DNA of 64,000 nt from positions 62,001-126,000 of the forward strand of contig NCJL01000004.1 in assembly GCA_002278935.1 (NCBI GenBank). Direction: 5' to 3'. The notes below the pieces were generated by a model. The model did no database searches. It had not been told where the DNA came from and saw nothing but the letters and a program-made list of their open reading frames with translations. A program made the position numbers and the translations under genes. Shown in pieces: positions 9,399-19,121 of the stretch. Within the stretch, counting starts at the first letter, position 1. Every line of letters starts with the position of its first letter. The DNA is from Gallionellales bacterium 39-52-133 (GTDB lineage Bacteria; Pseudomonadota; Gammaproteobacteria; Burkholderiales; Gallionellaceae).

Positions 9399-11690
9399 TT
9401 ATTTGACCAGCGACATAAACAGCTGCGGCAACCTCTCCGGCAGGCGCGCGATATTGTCGATTACCGCGTAGTGCTTGCCAAAAATATCCGCCACGTACTC
9501 ATCTGCCTTTGGATCAAGGTTGATGCAATAGGTGTAAATATTTTCCTGATCCAGCTCGCGTACCGCCATGCGCGCATCGTCGATCAATGTTTTGGGGTCA
9601 TGGGTGTCGATATCTGCGGGCTCACCATCGGTCAGTATCAGCAACAGTTTTTTGTCCGCTTGCTGGTGCGACAGATAGTGACCCGCGTGCCGGATGGCCG
9701 CGCCCATGCGCGTGGAATAATTGGCTTCCATGCCCGCCAGCCGCCCCTTGACTTCATCGCCCCAGGCTTCCTTGTAGCCCTTGAAGTGCCAGTAGCGCAC
9801 ATTGTGGCGGGTGTCCGAATGGAAGCCGCCGATGGCCAGCGGGTCGCCCATCTGGTCCACCGCCCAGGCCAGCAGTGACACCGCTTCCTGGCTGATTTCC
9901 AGCTTGCTCTGGGTGCAGCCTTCCGGCACCTCCGCCAGTGACGCCGACAAATCCAGCAGCAGGGAAACCGCCACGCTGCGGCCATCGTGCTTGTGGCTCA
10001 TGTTGATGCGGGTGTCGGGTTGCGCACCGCTCTTGTATTCAATCAGCGAGCGTATCGCCACATCCAGATCAAGCTCGGAGCCTTCTTCCTGGTAGCGGAT
10101 GCGCACCTTGTTCTGCGGCTTGAGCAGGTCGATGATTTTTTTCAAACGCTTGGCCAGCGCGCTGTGCTTGGTCAGCAGCTGGTCGATATGCGCGGCATTG
10201 CCGGGCGGCTGCAAATGTTCGTACACACTGACCCAGTCCGGGCGGTAATGCTCCGCGCTGTAGTCCCACTCGTGATACAGGCGCGGCGGCAGCTTGAATT
10301 CGTCCTTTTCTTCCGCCTGCTGACGCGGACGCTCTTCGTAAACTTCCTCGTCGCCTTCCTCGATAAACTGCCACATCATGCGGTTGTCATCGCGGTAACT
10401 CACTTCGGTATCGGTGAAATAAATTTTCGCGCTGAAATCGGCAGGCAAGCGGGTTTCAACAATGAACTGCACGCCGATCAACTGCATGTCGGCGGTGCTG
10501 GTTCCACCCTTTGCCATCAGCTCGTTAAAGCGCGCGACATATTTCAGTATCGCCGGATTTTTGTACGGATGCTGCGGATCGAGCAGCGCGCGCGACAGCA
10601 TCGCGAGGCGATGGCGGATGTAGGATTTGCCTTCCTCGATTTCGATATCTTCCGCCGGTAGCGGATGCAGTTTGCACCACAGCTGGCGCATGCCGGGGTA
10701 TTCCTGCATCGTCAGATATTCAACGCGCGCATCTTCAAACACCTCGATTGACATGCGCTGGAACGGGCTCAGATTGTCCGCAACAATCGCCCTGGTCCAG
10801 CGCTGGTGTGCGCTGAGATGCGCCAGCAGCGCGCGATAGCGGTCGATGCCGCTCACCATTTCCAGCTCGGGCTGCCGTTTGTCCTCCCTGCCGCCCGCAG
10901 GGAAGGGGACGATAAAATCGTCATACACATCCGGCAGATGGATGCCCTGCTTGTTCAGATAGGGAATCGGTTTGCGCAGCTCGTCAAACGCCAGCGAGTA
11001 CGGTACAAATTGCGTTTCACTCTGCCACAGCCCGCGCAGATAGGTATCCAGTTTGCGCTCGCTGTCGGTGAACAGGGTGCCGTGGCGTTCGCGCTGCAAC
11101 ACGGCGCGACTGTCTGCAGTCTTCAGCAGAAAATATTCGCGTTGCGTATCGGGATCATTGGCGTAGGCGAGCGCGCCGTAATCCACCCATTTCTTGATGC
11201 CGCCCAGCGAAAGCTGGCTGAACAGAAACGGTGCGCTGTCGAGAAATTCCGGCAGGCAATGGCTGGTGTACATCGAGTCGATGCCGTGTACCCTGGGGCT
11301 GGTGCGGATGGCGGTTTGCATCACCAGATTCAGATACTCGGTGAACAACTCGCGGCTCTCCAGCGCGCGCGCGGCAGCGGCCAGGCTTTGCAGAAACGGT
11401 CTGATCGCCTTGCTGTTGGGCGACTTCGCCAGCTTGCGCGTGAACTCCACAATTTCCGCGATGACACCCTCGCCCAGTTGTGACGAGACCTGCGGAATTT
11501 CTTCCAGAAAAACCAGCACAGGTTCTTCACCGCGCCCGGTTTTGTAGATCGCACAGGCGCCCGCAATGTAAGCCTCGACGCCGGCAACACTCAGATGCTT
11601 GCGCGCATCTTCCATGCAGTCGTCAAACACGGCCTGCACGCGCGGCAGGTTGCAATCGAGTTTCCTGAACGCTTCGATATAAGCTGTCAT
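9399..11690 (-). CDS. cbbO: RuBisCO activase subunit CbbO (form II locus)
   Basis: CbbO is the von Willebrand factor A adaptor of the CbbQ/CbbO motor that removes inhibitory sugar phosphates from RuBisCO. The product is 763 aa, normal for the family. The C-terminal VWA domain (about 560-760) contains the MIDAS motif DLSAS and later TDGEPAD; the long N-terminal part is helical. It is the last gene of the minus-strand cbbM-cbbQ-cbbO operon, 57 bp after cbbQ. A paralogue of similar layout serves the form I locus at 20419-22746. Confidence 0.92.
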   Translation of the reverse strand: MTAYIEAFRKLDCNLPRVQAVFDDCMEDARKHLSVAGVEAYIAGACAIYKTGRGEEPVLVFLEEIPQVSSQLGEGVIAEIVEFTRKLAKSPNSKAIRPFLQSLAAAARALESRELFTEYLNLVMQTAIRTSPRVHGIDSMYTSHCLPEFLDSAPFLFSQLSLGGIKKWVDYGALAYANDPDTQREYFLLKTADSRAVLQRERHGTLFTDSERKLDTYLRGLWQSETQFVPYSLAFDELRKPIPYLNKQGIHLPDVYDDFIVPFPAGGREDKRQPELEMVSGIDRYRALLAHLSAHQRWTRAIVADNLSPFQRMSIEVFEDARVEYLTMQEYPGMRQLWCKLHPLPAEDIEIEEGKSYIRHRLAMLSRALLDPQHPYKNPAILKYVARFNELMAKGGTSTADMQLIGVQFIVETRLPADFSAKIYFTDTEVSYRDDNRMMWQFIEEGDEEVYEERPRQQAEEKDEFKLPPRLYHEWDYSAEHYRPDWVSVYEHLQPPGNAAHIDQLLTKHSALAKRLKKIIDLLKPQNKVRIRYQEEGSELDLDVAIRSLIEYKSGAQPDTRINMSHKHDGRSVAVSLLLDLSASLAEVPEGCTQSKLEISQEAVSLLAWAVDQMGDPLAIGGFHSDTRHNVRYWHFKGYKEAWGDEVKGRLAGMEANYSTRMGAAIRHAGHYLSHQQADKKLLLILTDGEPADIDTHDPKTLIDDARMAVRELDQENIYTYCINLDPKADEYVADIFGKHYAVIDNIARLPERLPQLFMSLVK

Positions 11691-11725
11691 TATTGATTAC
11701 CCAAAATCATAAACTTGTAAGTATT

Positions 11726-11738
11726 TGATTATATTGAA
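11726..11738 (-). repeat. Dispersed AT-rich motif, copy 2
   Basis: The 13-mer TTCAATATAATCA on the minus strand, in the short gap between cbbQ and cbbO of the form II operon. Confidence 0.45.
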
Positions 11739-11747
11739 TATTTTTAA

Positions 11748-12563
11748 TCAAGCTTCAAACACGGCGTCGATTGCGTGGTCCAGCGTGTCGCGTATATCCG
11801 CATCATCGGTGATGGGCCTGACCAGCGCCATGCGGCAGGCATCACGTGCCGGTATACCCTGATTCATCAGGGTTGCCGCGTAAACCAGCAAGCGCGTGGA
11901 GATGCCCTCGTCCAGACCGTGGCCCTTCAGATTGCGCGCGGTCAGGCCGATCCTGACCAGCTTGGCGGCAACATCCGCAGCAATGCCGGCTTCCTTGCTG
12001 ACAATCGCCGCTTCGGTTTCCGCGCTGGCGTAATCAAACTCCATGCCGGCAAAACGCTGCTTGGTGGATTGCTTCAGGTCCTTCATCAGATTCTGGTAGC
12101 CGGGATTGTAGGAAATCACCAGCTGGAAATCCGGATGCGCCTGCACCAGCTCGCCCTTTTTATCCAGCGGCAGCGTGCGGCGGTGGTCGGTGAGCGGGTG
12201 TATCACTACGGTGGTGTCCTGGCGCGCTTCGACAATTTCGTCCAGATAACAGATTGCGCCGTGACGCGCCGCCAGCGTCAGCGGGCCATCCAGCCAGCGC
12301 GTGCCATCGGCGTCCAGCAGATAGCGGCCAACCAGATCGGAAGCGGTCATGTCTTCGTTGCAGGCCACGGTGATCAGCGGCTTGCCGAGCTTCCAGGCCA
12401 TGTGTTCCACAAAGCGCGATTTGCCGCAGCCGGTCGGGCCTTTCAGCATTACCGGCAGGCGTGCGGCATAGGCCGCGGTGTACAACGCAACCTCGTTTTT
12501 CTGCGGCTGATAAAAAGGCTCTTGTTTGATTTTGTATTGATTGATGTCGAACGTGGTGCTCAT
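11748..12563 (-). CDS. cbbQ: RuBisCO activase ATPase CbbQ (form II locus)
   Basis: CbbQ is a MoxR-type AAA+ ATPase that, with CbbO, remodels inhibited RuBisCO. The Walker A motif GPTGCGKSRF lies near residues 40-50, Walker B is AICYLDEI, and the second-region motif ISYNPGYQ follows. The frame is open to a TTG at 12575, but the ATG at 12561-12563 is preferred: it has GGAG seven bases upstream and yields MSTTFDINQYKIKQEPFY, matching the start of the form I paralogue. It lies between cbbM and cbbO; a hairpin repeat and the cbbM terminator separate it from cbbM. Confidence 0.93.
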   Translation of the reverse strand: MSTTFDINQYKIKQEPFYQPQKNEVALYTAAYAARLPVMLKGPTGCGKSRFVEHMAWKLGKPLITVACNEDMTASDLVGRYLLDADGTRWLDGPLTLAARHGAICYLDEIVEARQDTTVVIHPLTDHRRTLPLDKKGELVQAHPDFQLVISYNPGYQNLMKDLKQSTKQRFAGMEFDYASAETEAAIVSKEAGIAADVAAKLVRIGLTARNLKGHGLDEGISTRLLVYAATLMNQGIPARDACRMALVRPITDDADIRDTLDHAIDAVFEA

Positions 12564-12603
12564 GGTGTTCTCCAATAAATTGTATATCGCTAACGTTGGG
12601 TTG

Positions 12604-12664
12604 CAGGAGCGCAGATTTCTGCGCGATTTTTAAAAAGTGCATCGCGCAGAAATCTGCGCTCCTG
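12604..12664. repeat. REP-like perfect 24-bp inverted repeat
   Basis: Positions 12604-12627 and 12641-12664 are perfect inverted repeats around a 13-nt loop; each arm contains GGAGCGCAGATTTCTGCGCG. It sits between cbbM and cbbQ. Its length and the GGAGCGC edge resemble the hairpins at 46423-46480 and 46582-46639, so it is probably a REP-type palindrome. It may protect or cut the polycistronic cbbM-cbbQ-cbbO mRNA (inference). Confidence 0.7.
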
Positions 12665-12694
12665 CGATAGTGTTGTGGCTTTTACGAAATAGCT

Positions 12695-12730
12695 AAAAAA
12701 AAACCCTGCCAAACATCAGGCAGGGCTTTT
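12695..12730 (-). terminator. Intrinsic terminator of cbbM
   Basis: On the minus strand, CCCTGCC (12719-12725) and GGCAGGG (12704-12710) form a 7-bp GC-rich stem with an 8-nt loop, followed by a run of nine T residues, about 30 bp past the cbbM stop. It should make most cbbM transcripts monocistronic, with read-through into cbbQ-cbbO giving less activase than enzyme. Confidence 0.85.
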
Positions 12731-12757
12731 CAAAGTTAAGCCAAAATAAAACTCAGC

Positions 12758-14137
12758 TTACTTATGTGAGCCCAGCTTCTGTCTCCAGCCCGGGTACAGC
12801 TTGTCAGCGTCGCCTGGGAACGATTCAAATGCGCGCGCAAATTCTTTATGTGACTTTGCAAACTCAATCGGATCCGCTTTGGCTTTCCAGCATTCGTATG
12901 ACTGACGCAGAGAGATCGCACCGGCAGCAGGGCTGTCGATGTGGCCGTAAGCGCCGCCGCCGGAGGTATTGATCACGTTACCGTGGCCCAGATTCTCGAA
13001 GAAGCCTGGCAGACGCAATGCGTTCATGCCGCCCGAGATGATAGGGGTTGTCGGCTTCATGCCGTACCACTTCTGGAAGTAGACCGGACCCTGCGCTTCA
13101 TCACGCTCGATCATGTAAGCGATGTTCTTGTCTGAATTCTCGCCTTCCATTTTGCCGTAGCCCATGGTACCCACGTGGATACCTGAAGCACCTTGCAGAC
13201 GGCTCATCTTCGCCAGTACAAACGCTGTGTAGCCGCGTTTTGCTGAGGGTGAAGTGATCATGCCGTGACCGGCGCGGTGGTAATGCAGGTACTGGTCAGG
13301 GTACTGGCGACGTGCTGTCGTCACCATGCCGGGGCCGCCAACAAAACCGTCAACCAGGAAAGCAACTTTGTCTGCATCCGGGCCAAATGTTTCCAGTGCG
13401 TAGTCGGCACGTGCCAGCATTTCGTAGTGGTCGTCGGCAGTGATGTTCATGGAGAACAATTTAGCCTGGCCAGTTTCATCCTGGGCGCGGCACATTGCGT
13501 CGCGTACCAGTGGCAATACTTTCTTCAATGGGCAGAAAACCTGGTTACCCTGTGGCTCGTCGTTCTTGATGAAGTCACCACCCAGCCAGAACTGGTAAGC
13601 AGCAGCTGCAAATGGCTCGGGACGCAGGCCCAGTTTAGGCTTGATAATCGTTCCGGCGATGTAACCGCCATCCTTGATAGGACGGCCCAGAATGCGCCAC
13701 ATGTCGCTGATGTCTTTTGAAGGACCGTCAAACAACTGGATTGCGCGTTTCGGCATGTAGAAGTCATGAATCTTCGCGTGCTCGATGTCGCCCATACCCT
13801 GGTTGTTACCGATGATCAGTGTCAGTACGGATACCAGCATCATGCGGCCGTCAGTTACGTTGCGGTCAAACAGTTCCATCGGATAGGCAATGCGCATATC
13901 TTCAGTGGCTTCGTCGATGTAGTAAACCAGCGCGTCAACGCCCTTGGTGAAATCGTCGGTGGTTGATACTTCAACGTTGGTACCTGTTGAGGATTCGGCT
14001 GCAAAGTGAGCAGCTGCCTCGAGGTAACCGTAGCCTGCTTTCGGCTTCATTTTGTATGCAACGAGGATGTGCTTTTCGCCTTTGATAAGGTCGGCTTCTT
14101 TTAGGTCAAGGTTTGAATAACGTGCTGACTGATCCAT
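12758..14137 (-). CDS. cbbM: RuBisCO form II large subunit CbbM
   Basis: Form II RuBisCO fixes CO2 onto ribulose-1,5-bisphosphate without small subunits and usually works best at high CO2 and low O2. The product is 459 aa, the usual length. Visible motifs are [10 protein letters not shown] (catalytic Lys), [14 protein letters not shown] with the carbamylated Lys and the metal-binding Asp-Glu, HYHRAGHG, and the [12 protein letters not shown] and [10 protein letters not shown] phosphate-binding loops. A good ribosome binding site (GGAGAGAAGC on the minus strand) precedes the ATG. It is divergent from its own LysR regulator and is followed by cbbQ and cbbO. Confidence 0.98.
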   Translation of the reverse strand: MDQSARYSNLDLKEADLIKGEKHILVAYKMKPKAGYGYLEAAAHFAAESSTGTNVEVSTTDDFTKGVDALVYYIDEATEDMRIAYPMELFDRNVTDGRMMLVSVLTLIIGNNQGMGDIEHAKIHDFYMPKRAIQLFDGPSKDISDMWRILGRPIKDGGYIAGTIIKPKLGLRPEPFAAAAYQFWLGGDFIKNDEPQGNQVFCPLKKVLPLVRDAMCRAQDETGQAKLFSMNITADDHYEMLARADYALETFGPDADKVAFLVDGFVGGPGMVTTARRQYPDQYLHYHRAGHGMITSPSAKRGYTAFVLAKMSRLQGASGIHVGTMGYGKMEGENSDKNIAYMIERDEAQGPVYFQKWYGMKPTTPIISGGMNALRLPGFFENLGHGNVINTSGGGAYGHIDSPAAGAISLRQSYECWKAKADPIEFAKSHKEFARAFESFPGDADKLYPGWRQKLGSHK

Positions 14138-14184
14138 GCTTCTCTCCTGATAAATAATAGGGGGTGTGAATTGCTACGGAGCGC

Positions 14185-14213
14185 ACTATAGGGCTGAGTA
14201 ATCATAAATAACA
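14185..14213 (-). promoter_or_regulatory. cbbM promoter with probable CbbR site
   Basis: Read in the cbbM direction, TGTTATTTATGATT (14213-14200) is followed after 9 bp by a -10-like TATAGT (14190-14185), 48 bp before the cbbM start codon. The same 14-mer, the same 9-bp gap and the same TATAGT precede cbbL (17527-17555). No good -35 hexamer is seen, as expected for a LysR-activated promoter. That the 14-mer is part of a CbbR operator is inference from its conservation and position. Confidence 0.65.
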
Positions 14214-14325
14214 TTCAATGTTTTTTATTTTTAGTATAAAATCCCCTTATGGATTGTGGGTATAGTTATTTTTTGCTTATAATTCAATATGTAATGAAAT
14301 TTTCTTCCGGGTATTTAGTGTCTTT

Positions 14326-15276
14326 ATGTCTCATTTCACCTTGCGTCAACTCCAGGTTTTTGCGGCTGCGGCACGCCATCTGAGCCATTCCCGCGCCGCT
14401 GAAGAGCTGCACCTCAGCCAGCCCGCCGTATCGATGCAGATCAAGCAGCTCGAACAAAGCATAGGCTTGCCGCTGTTCGAGCAGGTAGGCAAACAGATCC
14501 ATCTCACCGAAGCCGGGCGCGAGATGGTTATTTACAGCCGTAATATTGCGCAGCAGCTGGAAGAGATGGATGCGGTGTTTGATGAAATGAAAGGCATGCA
14601 GCGCGGCCAGTTGAATATCTCGCTGGTGAGCACCGCCAACTATTTCATGCCCAAGCTGCTGGCAAAATTTATCCAGCTGCACCCCAATATCAACGTCAAC
14701 CTGTTTGTCGCGAACCGCGACGCGGTGATCAAGCAGCTGGTGGAAAATGTCGCCGATCTGGCCATTACCGGGCAACCGCCGGAAGGCGTGGATATGGTGT
14801 CCGAATCATTCATGCAGAACCCGCTGGTGGTGATTGCCGCGCCGACACATCCGTTGGCGCAGGTGCACGATATACAGCCGGAGCAACTGGCACATGAAAC
14901 CTTCCTGCTGCGCGAGCGCGGTTCAGGCACGCGCGATGTGATGGAGCGTTTCTTCACCAGTAATCATCTGGCCATGCCCGGAAGCATGGAGATGCACACC
15001 AACGAGGCAATCAAGCAGTCGGTACAGGCCGGCATGGGGCTGAGCATCACCTCGCTGCACGGGATCGAGTTGAAGCTGGAAACCAATCGTCTGGTGATTC
15101 TGGATGTGGCCAACTTCCCCATCATGCGCCACTGGCATATTGTGCATAGAGCCAACAAGCGTCTGTCCACTGCCGGGCGCGCCTTCAAGCAGTTTCTGCT
15201 GACCGAGGCCGAAAGGCTGGCGACGCCGGTTCCGTTCAAACTGGCGACGCCGGTTCCGTTCAAACTGGCGAAGTAG
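14326..15276 (+). CDS. cbbR: LysR-type regulator CbbR (form II locus)
   Basis: A LysR-type activator divergent from cbbM. The winged helix-turn-helix covers about residues 1-60 (FTLRQLQVFAAAARHLSHSR, then LSQPAVSMQIKQLE), followed by a type 2 periplasmic-binding-like effector domain, in CbbR proteins a sensor of metabolites such as RuBP or NADPH. The last 18 residues come from a 24-bp tandem duplication (15217-15264) plus a partial third unit, giving ATPVPFKL twice; this tail is not expected in CbbR. The second CbbR at 16516 shares its domain layout but differs in sequence. Confidence 0.88.
   Translation: MSHFTLRQLQVFAAAARHLSHSRAAEELHLSQPAVSMQIKQLEQSIGLPLFEQVGKQIHLTEAGREMVIYSRNIAQQLEEMDAVFDEMKGMQRGQLNISLVSTANYFMPKLLAKFIQLHPNINVNLFVANRDAVIKQLVENVADLAITGQPPEGVDMVSESFMQNPLVVIAAPTHPLAQVHDIQPEQLAHETFLLRERGSGTRDVMERFFTSNHLAMPGSMEMHTNEAIKQSVQAGMGLSITSLHGIELKLETNRLVILDVANFPIMRHWHIVHRANKRLSTAGRAFKQFLLTEAERLATPVPFKLATPVPFKLAK
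15217..15276 (+). repeat. 24-bp tandem repeat at the end of cbbR
   Basis: Two identical 24-bp units (15217-15240, 15241-15264) and the first eight bases of a third unit just before the stop codon. The unit encodes LATPVPFK in frame. Copy number may vary between strains by slippage. Confidence 0.9.
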
Positions 15277-15498
15277 GAGCAAATAATCGAGATCACAGTG
15301 AAGTAATTCTAGCGCTGCCTGTTTGTCGGCAAGCTGCTTGGATGGCCACGTGTGGCAGTTGGTCGCAGGTATGCCTTCGGTGGTTTATATTTTTCCAGGA
15401 TGCGGGTTATAATCATTTGGCCGTGAGCAGATAAATCATTGCTCAGGGTGTGGGAATGTTTTTTATTAATGATAAATCAGATAACTAGGGAAGATAAA

Positions 15499-15867
15499 AT
15501 GAAAAAAGTATGCACACTGATAGCAGCAATGTTTGCGTTAGGCTTTGCCCAGCAGGCACTTGCCAAGCCCACACTGGAAGAGATGGTTGGTACCTGGAAA
15601 TGGGAAAGCTTTACCATCAAGGTGCAAAAGTGTGAGAAAACTGGCGTATGCGCGGAAGTATTGTCTGGCCCGAAGAATGTTGGCTTGCAGATGATCCAGT
15701 CCACGCTTGCCGCTTCTGATGCCGGTTTTGTGGGCAAAGTGGCTCATCCGCAAACTGGTGATACTTACAACTCCAGGATTTCAATGGTCAACGAAACAAC
15801 CTGGCATATAGATGGTTGCACTACATCCAATGTGTGCGCGAGTGGCGATTTCACACGCTTGAAATAA
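15499..15867 (+). CDS. Secreted DUF2147-like protein
   Basis: A small exported protein of unknown function. The ATG at 15499 is chosen because AGGGAAG lies just upstream and it opens a signal peptide (MKKVCTLIAAMFALGFAQQALA). The mature 100 aa carry the pattern of DUF2147 proteins: G-T-W near the start, a C-x5-C-A pair (KCEKTGVCA), a G-x-V...P-x-T-G-D-x-Y segment and a C-terminal GCTTSNVCASGDFTR. Paired cysteines suggest disulphides. It stands alone between cbbR and a terminator. Confidence 0.72.
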   Translation: MKKVCTLIAAMFALGFAQQALAKPTLEEMVGTWKWESFTIKVQKCEKTGVCAEVLSGPKNVGLQMIQSTLAASDAGFVGKVAHPQTGDTYNSRISMVNETTWHIDGCTTSNVCASGDFTRLK

Positions 15868-15890
15868 GCATTGCTGCCGGTGACGGCAAT

Positions 15891-15923
15891 AAAAAACCCC
15901 GCCAGTCATGGCGGGGTTTTTTA
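15891..15923 (+). terminator. Intrinsic terminator, probably bidirectional
   Basis: CCCCGCC (15897-15903) pairs with GGCGGGG (15910-15916) over a 6-nt loop, with A and T runs on the two sides. It follows the DUF2147-like gene and also the convergent membrane-protein gene at 15938. Confidence 0.9.
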
Positions 15924-15937
15924 TTGCCGCGGCTTGC

Positions 15938-16297
15938 TTAAGCGGTTTTACGCTGCTGCAATCTGCAGGAATAATGAATCATTACGCCGGCTGCCAGCAA
16001 TGCTGCGCCAACTTTCCAGAAGCTCACCAGAATAAATTCAAAATTGCTGGCATCGCCAAGGTTGAAGGTGGGCGGCATGCTGAGTAGTTCGCCCATAAAC
16101 TGGGAGGCCAGGAAGAAGATTGCAATGGCCAGCACCACGCGGCTAGACCAGCTTACCAGCGGGCAAGCTTTGACCTTGAATGCGAAGCGCGCGACGGCGA
16201 ACAATACGCCCAGCGCGACGGCAATAATCGCAATCCACATCAGCGGTTTCATCAGCGGCATCATGCTGACCATCATGTTGATCAATATATCCTTCAT
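15938..16297 (-). CDS. Small membrane protein, function unknown
   Basis: I do not recognise this 119-aa protein. It has three likely membrane helices (about residues 16-40, 48-66 and 88-108) and a short basic tail (CRLQQRKTA). GGGAGAAAC precedes the ATG on the minus strand. It lies alone between the bidirectional terminator and the second cbbR. The 218 bp between its start and the cbbR stop hold no convincing gene. Confidence 0.6.
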   Translation of the reverse strand: MKDILINMMVSMMPLMKPLMWIAIIAVALGVLFAVARFAFKVKACPLVSWSSRVVLAIAIFFLASQFMGELLSMPPTFNLGDASNFEFILVSFWKVGAALLAAGVMIHYSCRLQQRKTA

Positions 16298-16515
16298 GTT
16301 TCTCCCTTTTTTATGTTTTATGTGAAAGCGTCAGCATAACCCAGCCAGTGATGAAAGCAAATGTAGTATTTTGGGTCTTTAATCTTTCAGGGGCAGGTCT
16401 GGTTGCGCGGCAGCCAAAAATTGGCGGCAACATTAAGGACGGATTAGCTTGCTTGAATTTTGAGAAGAAGCAACGCGGTTATCAAAATGATTATATTAAA
16501 TTTAATGTTCAATTC

Positions 16516-17517
16516 TTATTTATTCTCGCGGCTCGGAAAACCCGGCAAGCCTTGCATATAGCGTTCAGCCATAGGTTTGCTTTCCTTCTGCAAAAATTCC
16601 AGAAAAGTTTTCGCCACGACAGAGAGTTGTTTGCCCGTCGCATAGGCCACATACCATTGGCGGCGAATCGGGAAGCCCTCCACATCCAGTATCGCCAGTT
16701 CGTCGCCGCTTTTTTCCAGTGCAAGTGTGTGTGCCGAGAGCACGGTGATACCCAGGCCGCCGGCAACCGCCTGCTTGATCGCTTCATTGCTGCCAAGTTC
16801 CATGCGGAAATTGATGGTCAGCCCGTGATCCTTGAAAAAATTTTCTGTCGACAGTCGCGTGCCGGAACCGGATTCGCGCATCAAAAAAGGTTCTTGCGCA
16901 ATGCGTGCGGCAGAGATGTTGTGCTGGCCCACAAGCGGGTGATTGTGCGAGGCAAGCACCACCATGGGGTTTTCCAGAAAGGGTTCCACCCATACGTCCA
17001 TGTGTTCCGGCAGTTGCCCCAGAATATACAAATCGTCTTCGTTATTTTCCAGTCTCTGCAGCAGGCGTTCGCGGTTGGTCACCTTGAGCGCAATGTCAAT
17101 GCCTGGAAAGCGCTCGCAAAACGGGCCGAGCAGGCGGGGGACAAAATATTTTGCGGTGGTAATCACGGCAATGCGCAATTTTCCGGCTTTCACCCCTTTC
17201 ATGTCGGAGATGGTCATCTCGAAGCGGCTTAATTCGTCCAGCACGGTGCGCACGACCTTGAGCAGTTCTTGTCCCGCATTGGTCAGAAAGATGCGTTTGC
17301 CCACTTGTTCCAGCAGGGGCATGCCGACAATGTCGGCGAGTTGTTTGAGCTGTATGGAAACGGTGGGCTGGGTGAGATACAGCTCTTCGGCTGCACGGGT
17401 GTAGCTGAGATTGCGCGCAACCACCTCGAAAATCTGCAGCTGGCGCAGGGTCGCGTTCTTGATTTTGCTTTTATTGAATGAATCTATCATAGACGATAAT
17501 CTATCATAAGCATTCAA
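16516..17517 (-). CDS. cbbR: LysR-type regulator CbbR (form I locus)
   Basis: A second CbbR-type activator, divergent from cbbL. The helix-turn-helix is about residues 18-77 (ATLRQLQIFEVVARNLSYTR, LTQPTVSIQLKQL), followed by the effector-binding domain with the typical MRESGSGTR loop. The frame begins with TTG at 17517; an ATG at 17490 (tenth residue) is an alternative, and neither has a strong ribosome binding site. A direct repeat, TCTATCATA, at 17483 and 17500 overlaps this start region and may be a binding site in the divergent promoter (inference). Confidence 0.88.
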   Translation of the reverse strand: MNAYDRLSSMIDSFNKSKIKNATLRQLQIFEVVARNLSYTRAAEELYLTQPTVSIQLKQLADIVGMPLLEQVGKRIFLTNAGQELLKVVRTVLDELSRFEMTISDMKGVKAGKLRIAVITTAKYFVPRLLGPFCERFPGIDIALKVTNRERLLQRLENNEDDLYILGQLPEHMDVWVEPFLENPMVVLASHNHPLVGQHNISAARIAQEPFLMRESGSGTRLSTENFFKDHGLTINFRMELGSNEAIKQAVAGGLGITVLSAHTLALEKSGDELAILDVEGFPIRRQWYVAYATGKQLSVVAKTFLEFLQKESKPMAERYMQGLPGFPSRENK

Positions 17518-17526
17518 ATTTACAAT

Positions 17527-17555
17527 TGTTATTTATGATTTGAGGTTGATATAGT
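17527..17555 (+). promoter_or_regulatory. cbbL promoter with probable CbbR site
   Basis: TGTTATTTATGATT (17527-17540), a 9-bp gap and TATAGT (17550-17555) reproduce the cbbM promoter arrangement exactly, in the same orientation relative to the RuBisCO gene. The cbbL start codon is 77 bp further on. Confidence 0.65.
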
Positions 17556-17632
17556 TTCACCAAGCTCAACAGGGCGATACGCCGCCCCCTCTCAGGTAGG
17601 CACATTGTTTCAACTTTGCAAGGAGAATTTCA

Positions 17633-19054
17633 ATGGCAGTCAAATCATACAACGCAGGTGTTAAGGAATACAGACAAACTTATTGGGAGCCTGAATACAA
17701 GGTTCAGGATACCGATATTCTGGCCTGTTTCAAAATTACCCCGCAAGCGGGCGTGTCACGTGAAGAAATCGCAGCAGCGGTTGCAGCTGAGTCTTCAACC
17801 GGCACATGGACCACAGTTTGGACAGATTTGCTGACAGACCTGGATCACTACAAAGGCCGCGCCTATCGCATCGAAGACGTTCCTGGCGATGATACCTGTT
17901 TTTACGCATTCGTTGCTTATCCTATCGACCTGTTCGAAGAGGGTTCAGTTGTTAACGTATTCACCTCACTGGTCGGTAACGTATTCGGTTTCAAGGCACT
18001 GCGCGCACTGCGTCTGGAAGACGTGCGTTTCCCTATCGCTTACGTTAAAACCTGTGGTGGTCCACCACAAGGTATTCAGATGGAACGTGACATTCTGAAC
18101 AAGTATGGCCGCCCCTTGCTGGGTTGCACGATCAAGCCCAAGCTGGGTCTGTCTGCAAAGAACTACGGTCGCGCTGTTTACGAATGTTTGCGCGGTGGTC
18201 TGGATCTGACGAAAGACGACGAGAACATCAACAGCCAACCGTTTATGCGCTGGCGTGCCCGTTTTGACTTCGTGCAGGAAGCGACACTGAAGGCAGAACG
18301 TGAAACTGGCGAGCGTAAAGGTCACTACCTGAACGTAACCGCACCAACACCTGAAGAAATGTACAAGCGTGCTGAATACGCTAAAGAAATCGGCGCACCC
18401 ATCATTATGCATGACTACCTGACTGGCGGTTTCTGCGCTAACACAGGTCTGGCCAACTGGTGTCGTGACAACGGTATGCTGTTGCACATCCACCGCGCGA
18501 TGCACGGTGTTATCGACCGTAACCCGCACCATGGTATTCACTTCCGAGTCCTGGCTAAAGCGTTGCGTCTTTCCGGCGGTGACCACCTGCACTCCGGTAC
18601 GGTTGTAGGCAAGCTGGAAGGCGACCGCGCACCAACATTGGGTTTTGTTGACTTGATGCGTGACAGCTTCATCAAGGAAGACCGCGCTCGCGGTATCTTC
18701 TTTGACCAGGATTGGGGTTCCATGCCAGGCGTGTTCCCGGTTGCATCCGGTGGTATTCACGTTTGGCACATGCCAGCGCTGGTTAACATCTTCGGCGACG
18801 ATGCTTGCCTGCAGTTTGGTGGCGGTACACTGGGTCACCCATGGGGTAACGCAGCGGGTGCGGCAGCTAACCGCGTGGCACTGGAAGCTTGCGTAGAAGC
18901 ACGTAACTCAGGCCGTGAACTGGAAAAAGAAGGCAAGGACATTCTGACTAAAGCAGCAGCCAGCAGCCCGGAACTGAAAATCGCGATGGAAACCTGGAAA
19001 GAAATCAAGTTTGAATTCGATACAGTTGACAAGCTGGACGTAGCACACAAGTAA
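17633..19054 (+). CDS. cbbL: RuBisCO form I large subunit CbbL
   Basis: Large subunit of the L8S8 form I RuBisCO. The 473-aa length fits proteobacterial form IA, and the association with cbbQ and cbbO and absence of carboxysome genes place it in the IAq group. Motifs include [20 protein letters not shown] (catalytic Lys), [17 protein letters not shown] (carbamylated Lys with Asp-Glu), HIHRAMHG, loop 6 [11 protein letters not shown] and the [11 protein letters not shown] phosphate loop. AAGGAG lies 8 bases before the ATG. It leads the cbbLSQO operon. Confidence 0.98.
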   Translation: MAVKSYNAGVKEYRQTYWEPEYKVQDTDILACFKITPQAGVSREEIAAAVAAESSTGTWTTVWTDLLTDLDHYKGRAYRIEDVPGDDTCFYAFVAYPIDLFEEGSVVNVFTSLVGNVFGFKALRALRLEDVRFPIAYVKTCGGPPQGIQMERDILNKYGRPLLGCTIKPKLGLSAKNYGRAVYECLRGGLDLTKDDENINSQPFMRWRARFDFVQEATLKAERETGERKGHYLNVTAPTPEEMYKRAEYAKEIGAPIIMHDYLTGGFCANTGLANWCRDNGMLLHIHRAMHGVIDRNPHHGIHFRVLAKALRLSGGDHLHSGTVVGKLEGDRAPTLGFVDLMRDSFIKEDRARGIFFDQDWGSMPGVFPVASGGIHVWHMPALVNIFGDDACLQFGGGTLGHPWGNAAGAAANRVALEACVEARNSGRELEKEGKDILTKAAASSPELKIAMETWKEIKFEFDTVDKLDVAHK

Positions 19055-19121
19055 GCTTTGATTCGGGCGCATCGAATTATGCGCCTGATTTTAATTAAAT
19101 ATTATTTAAAGGAATATAGTC

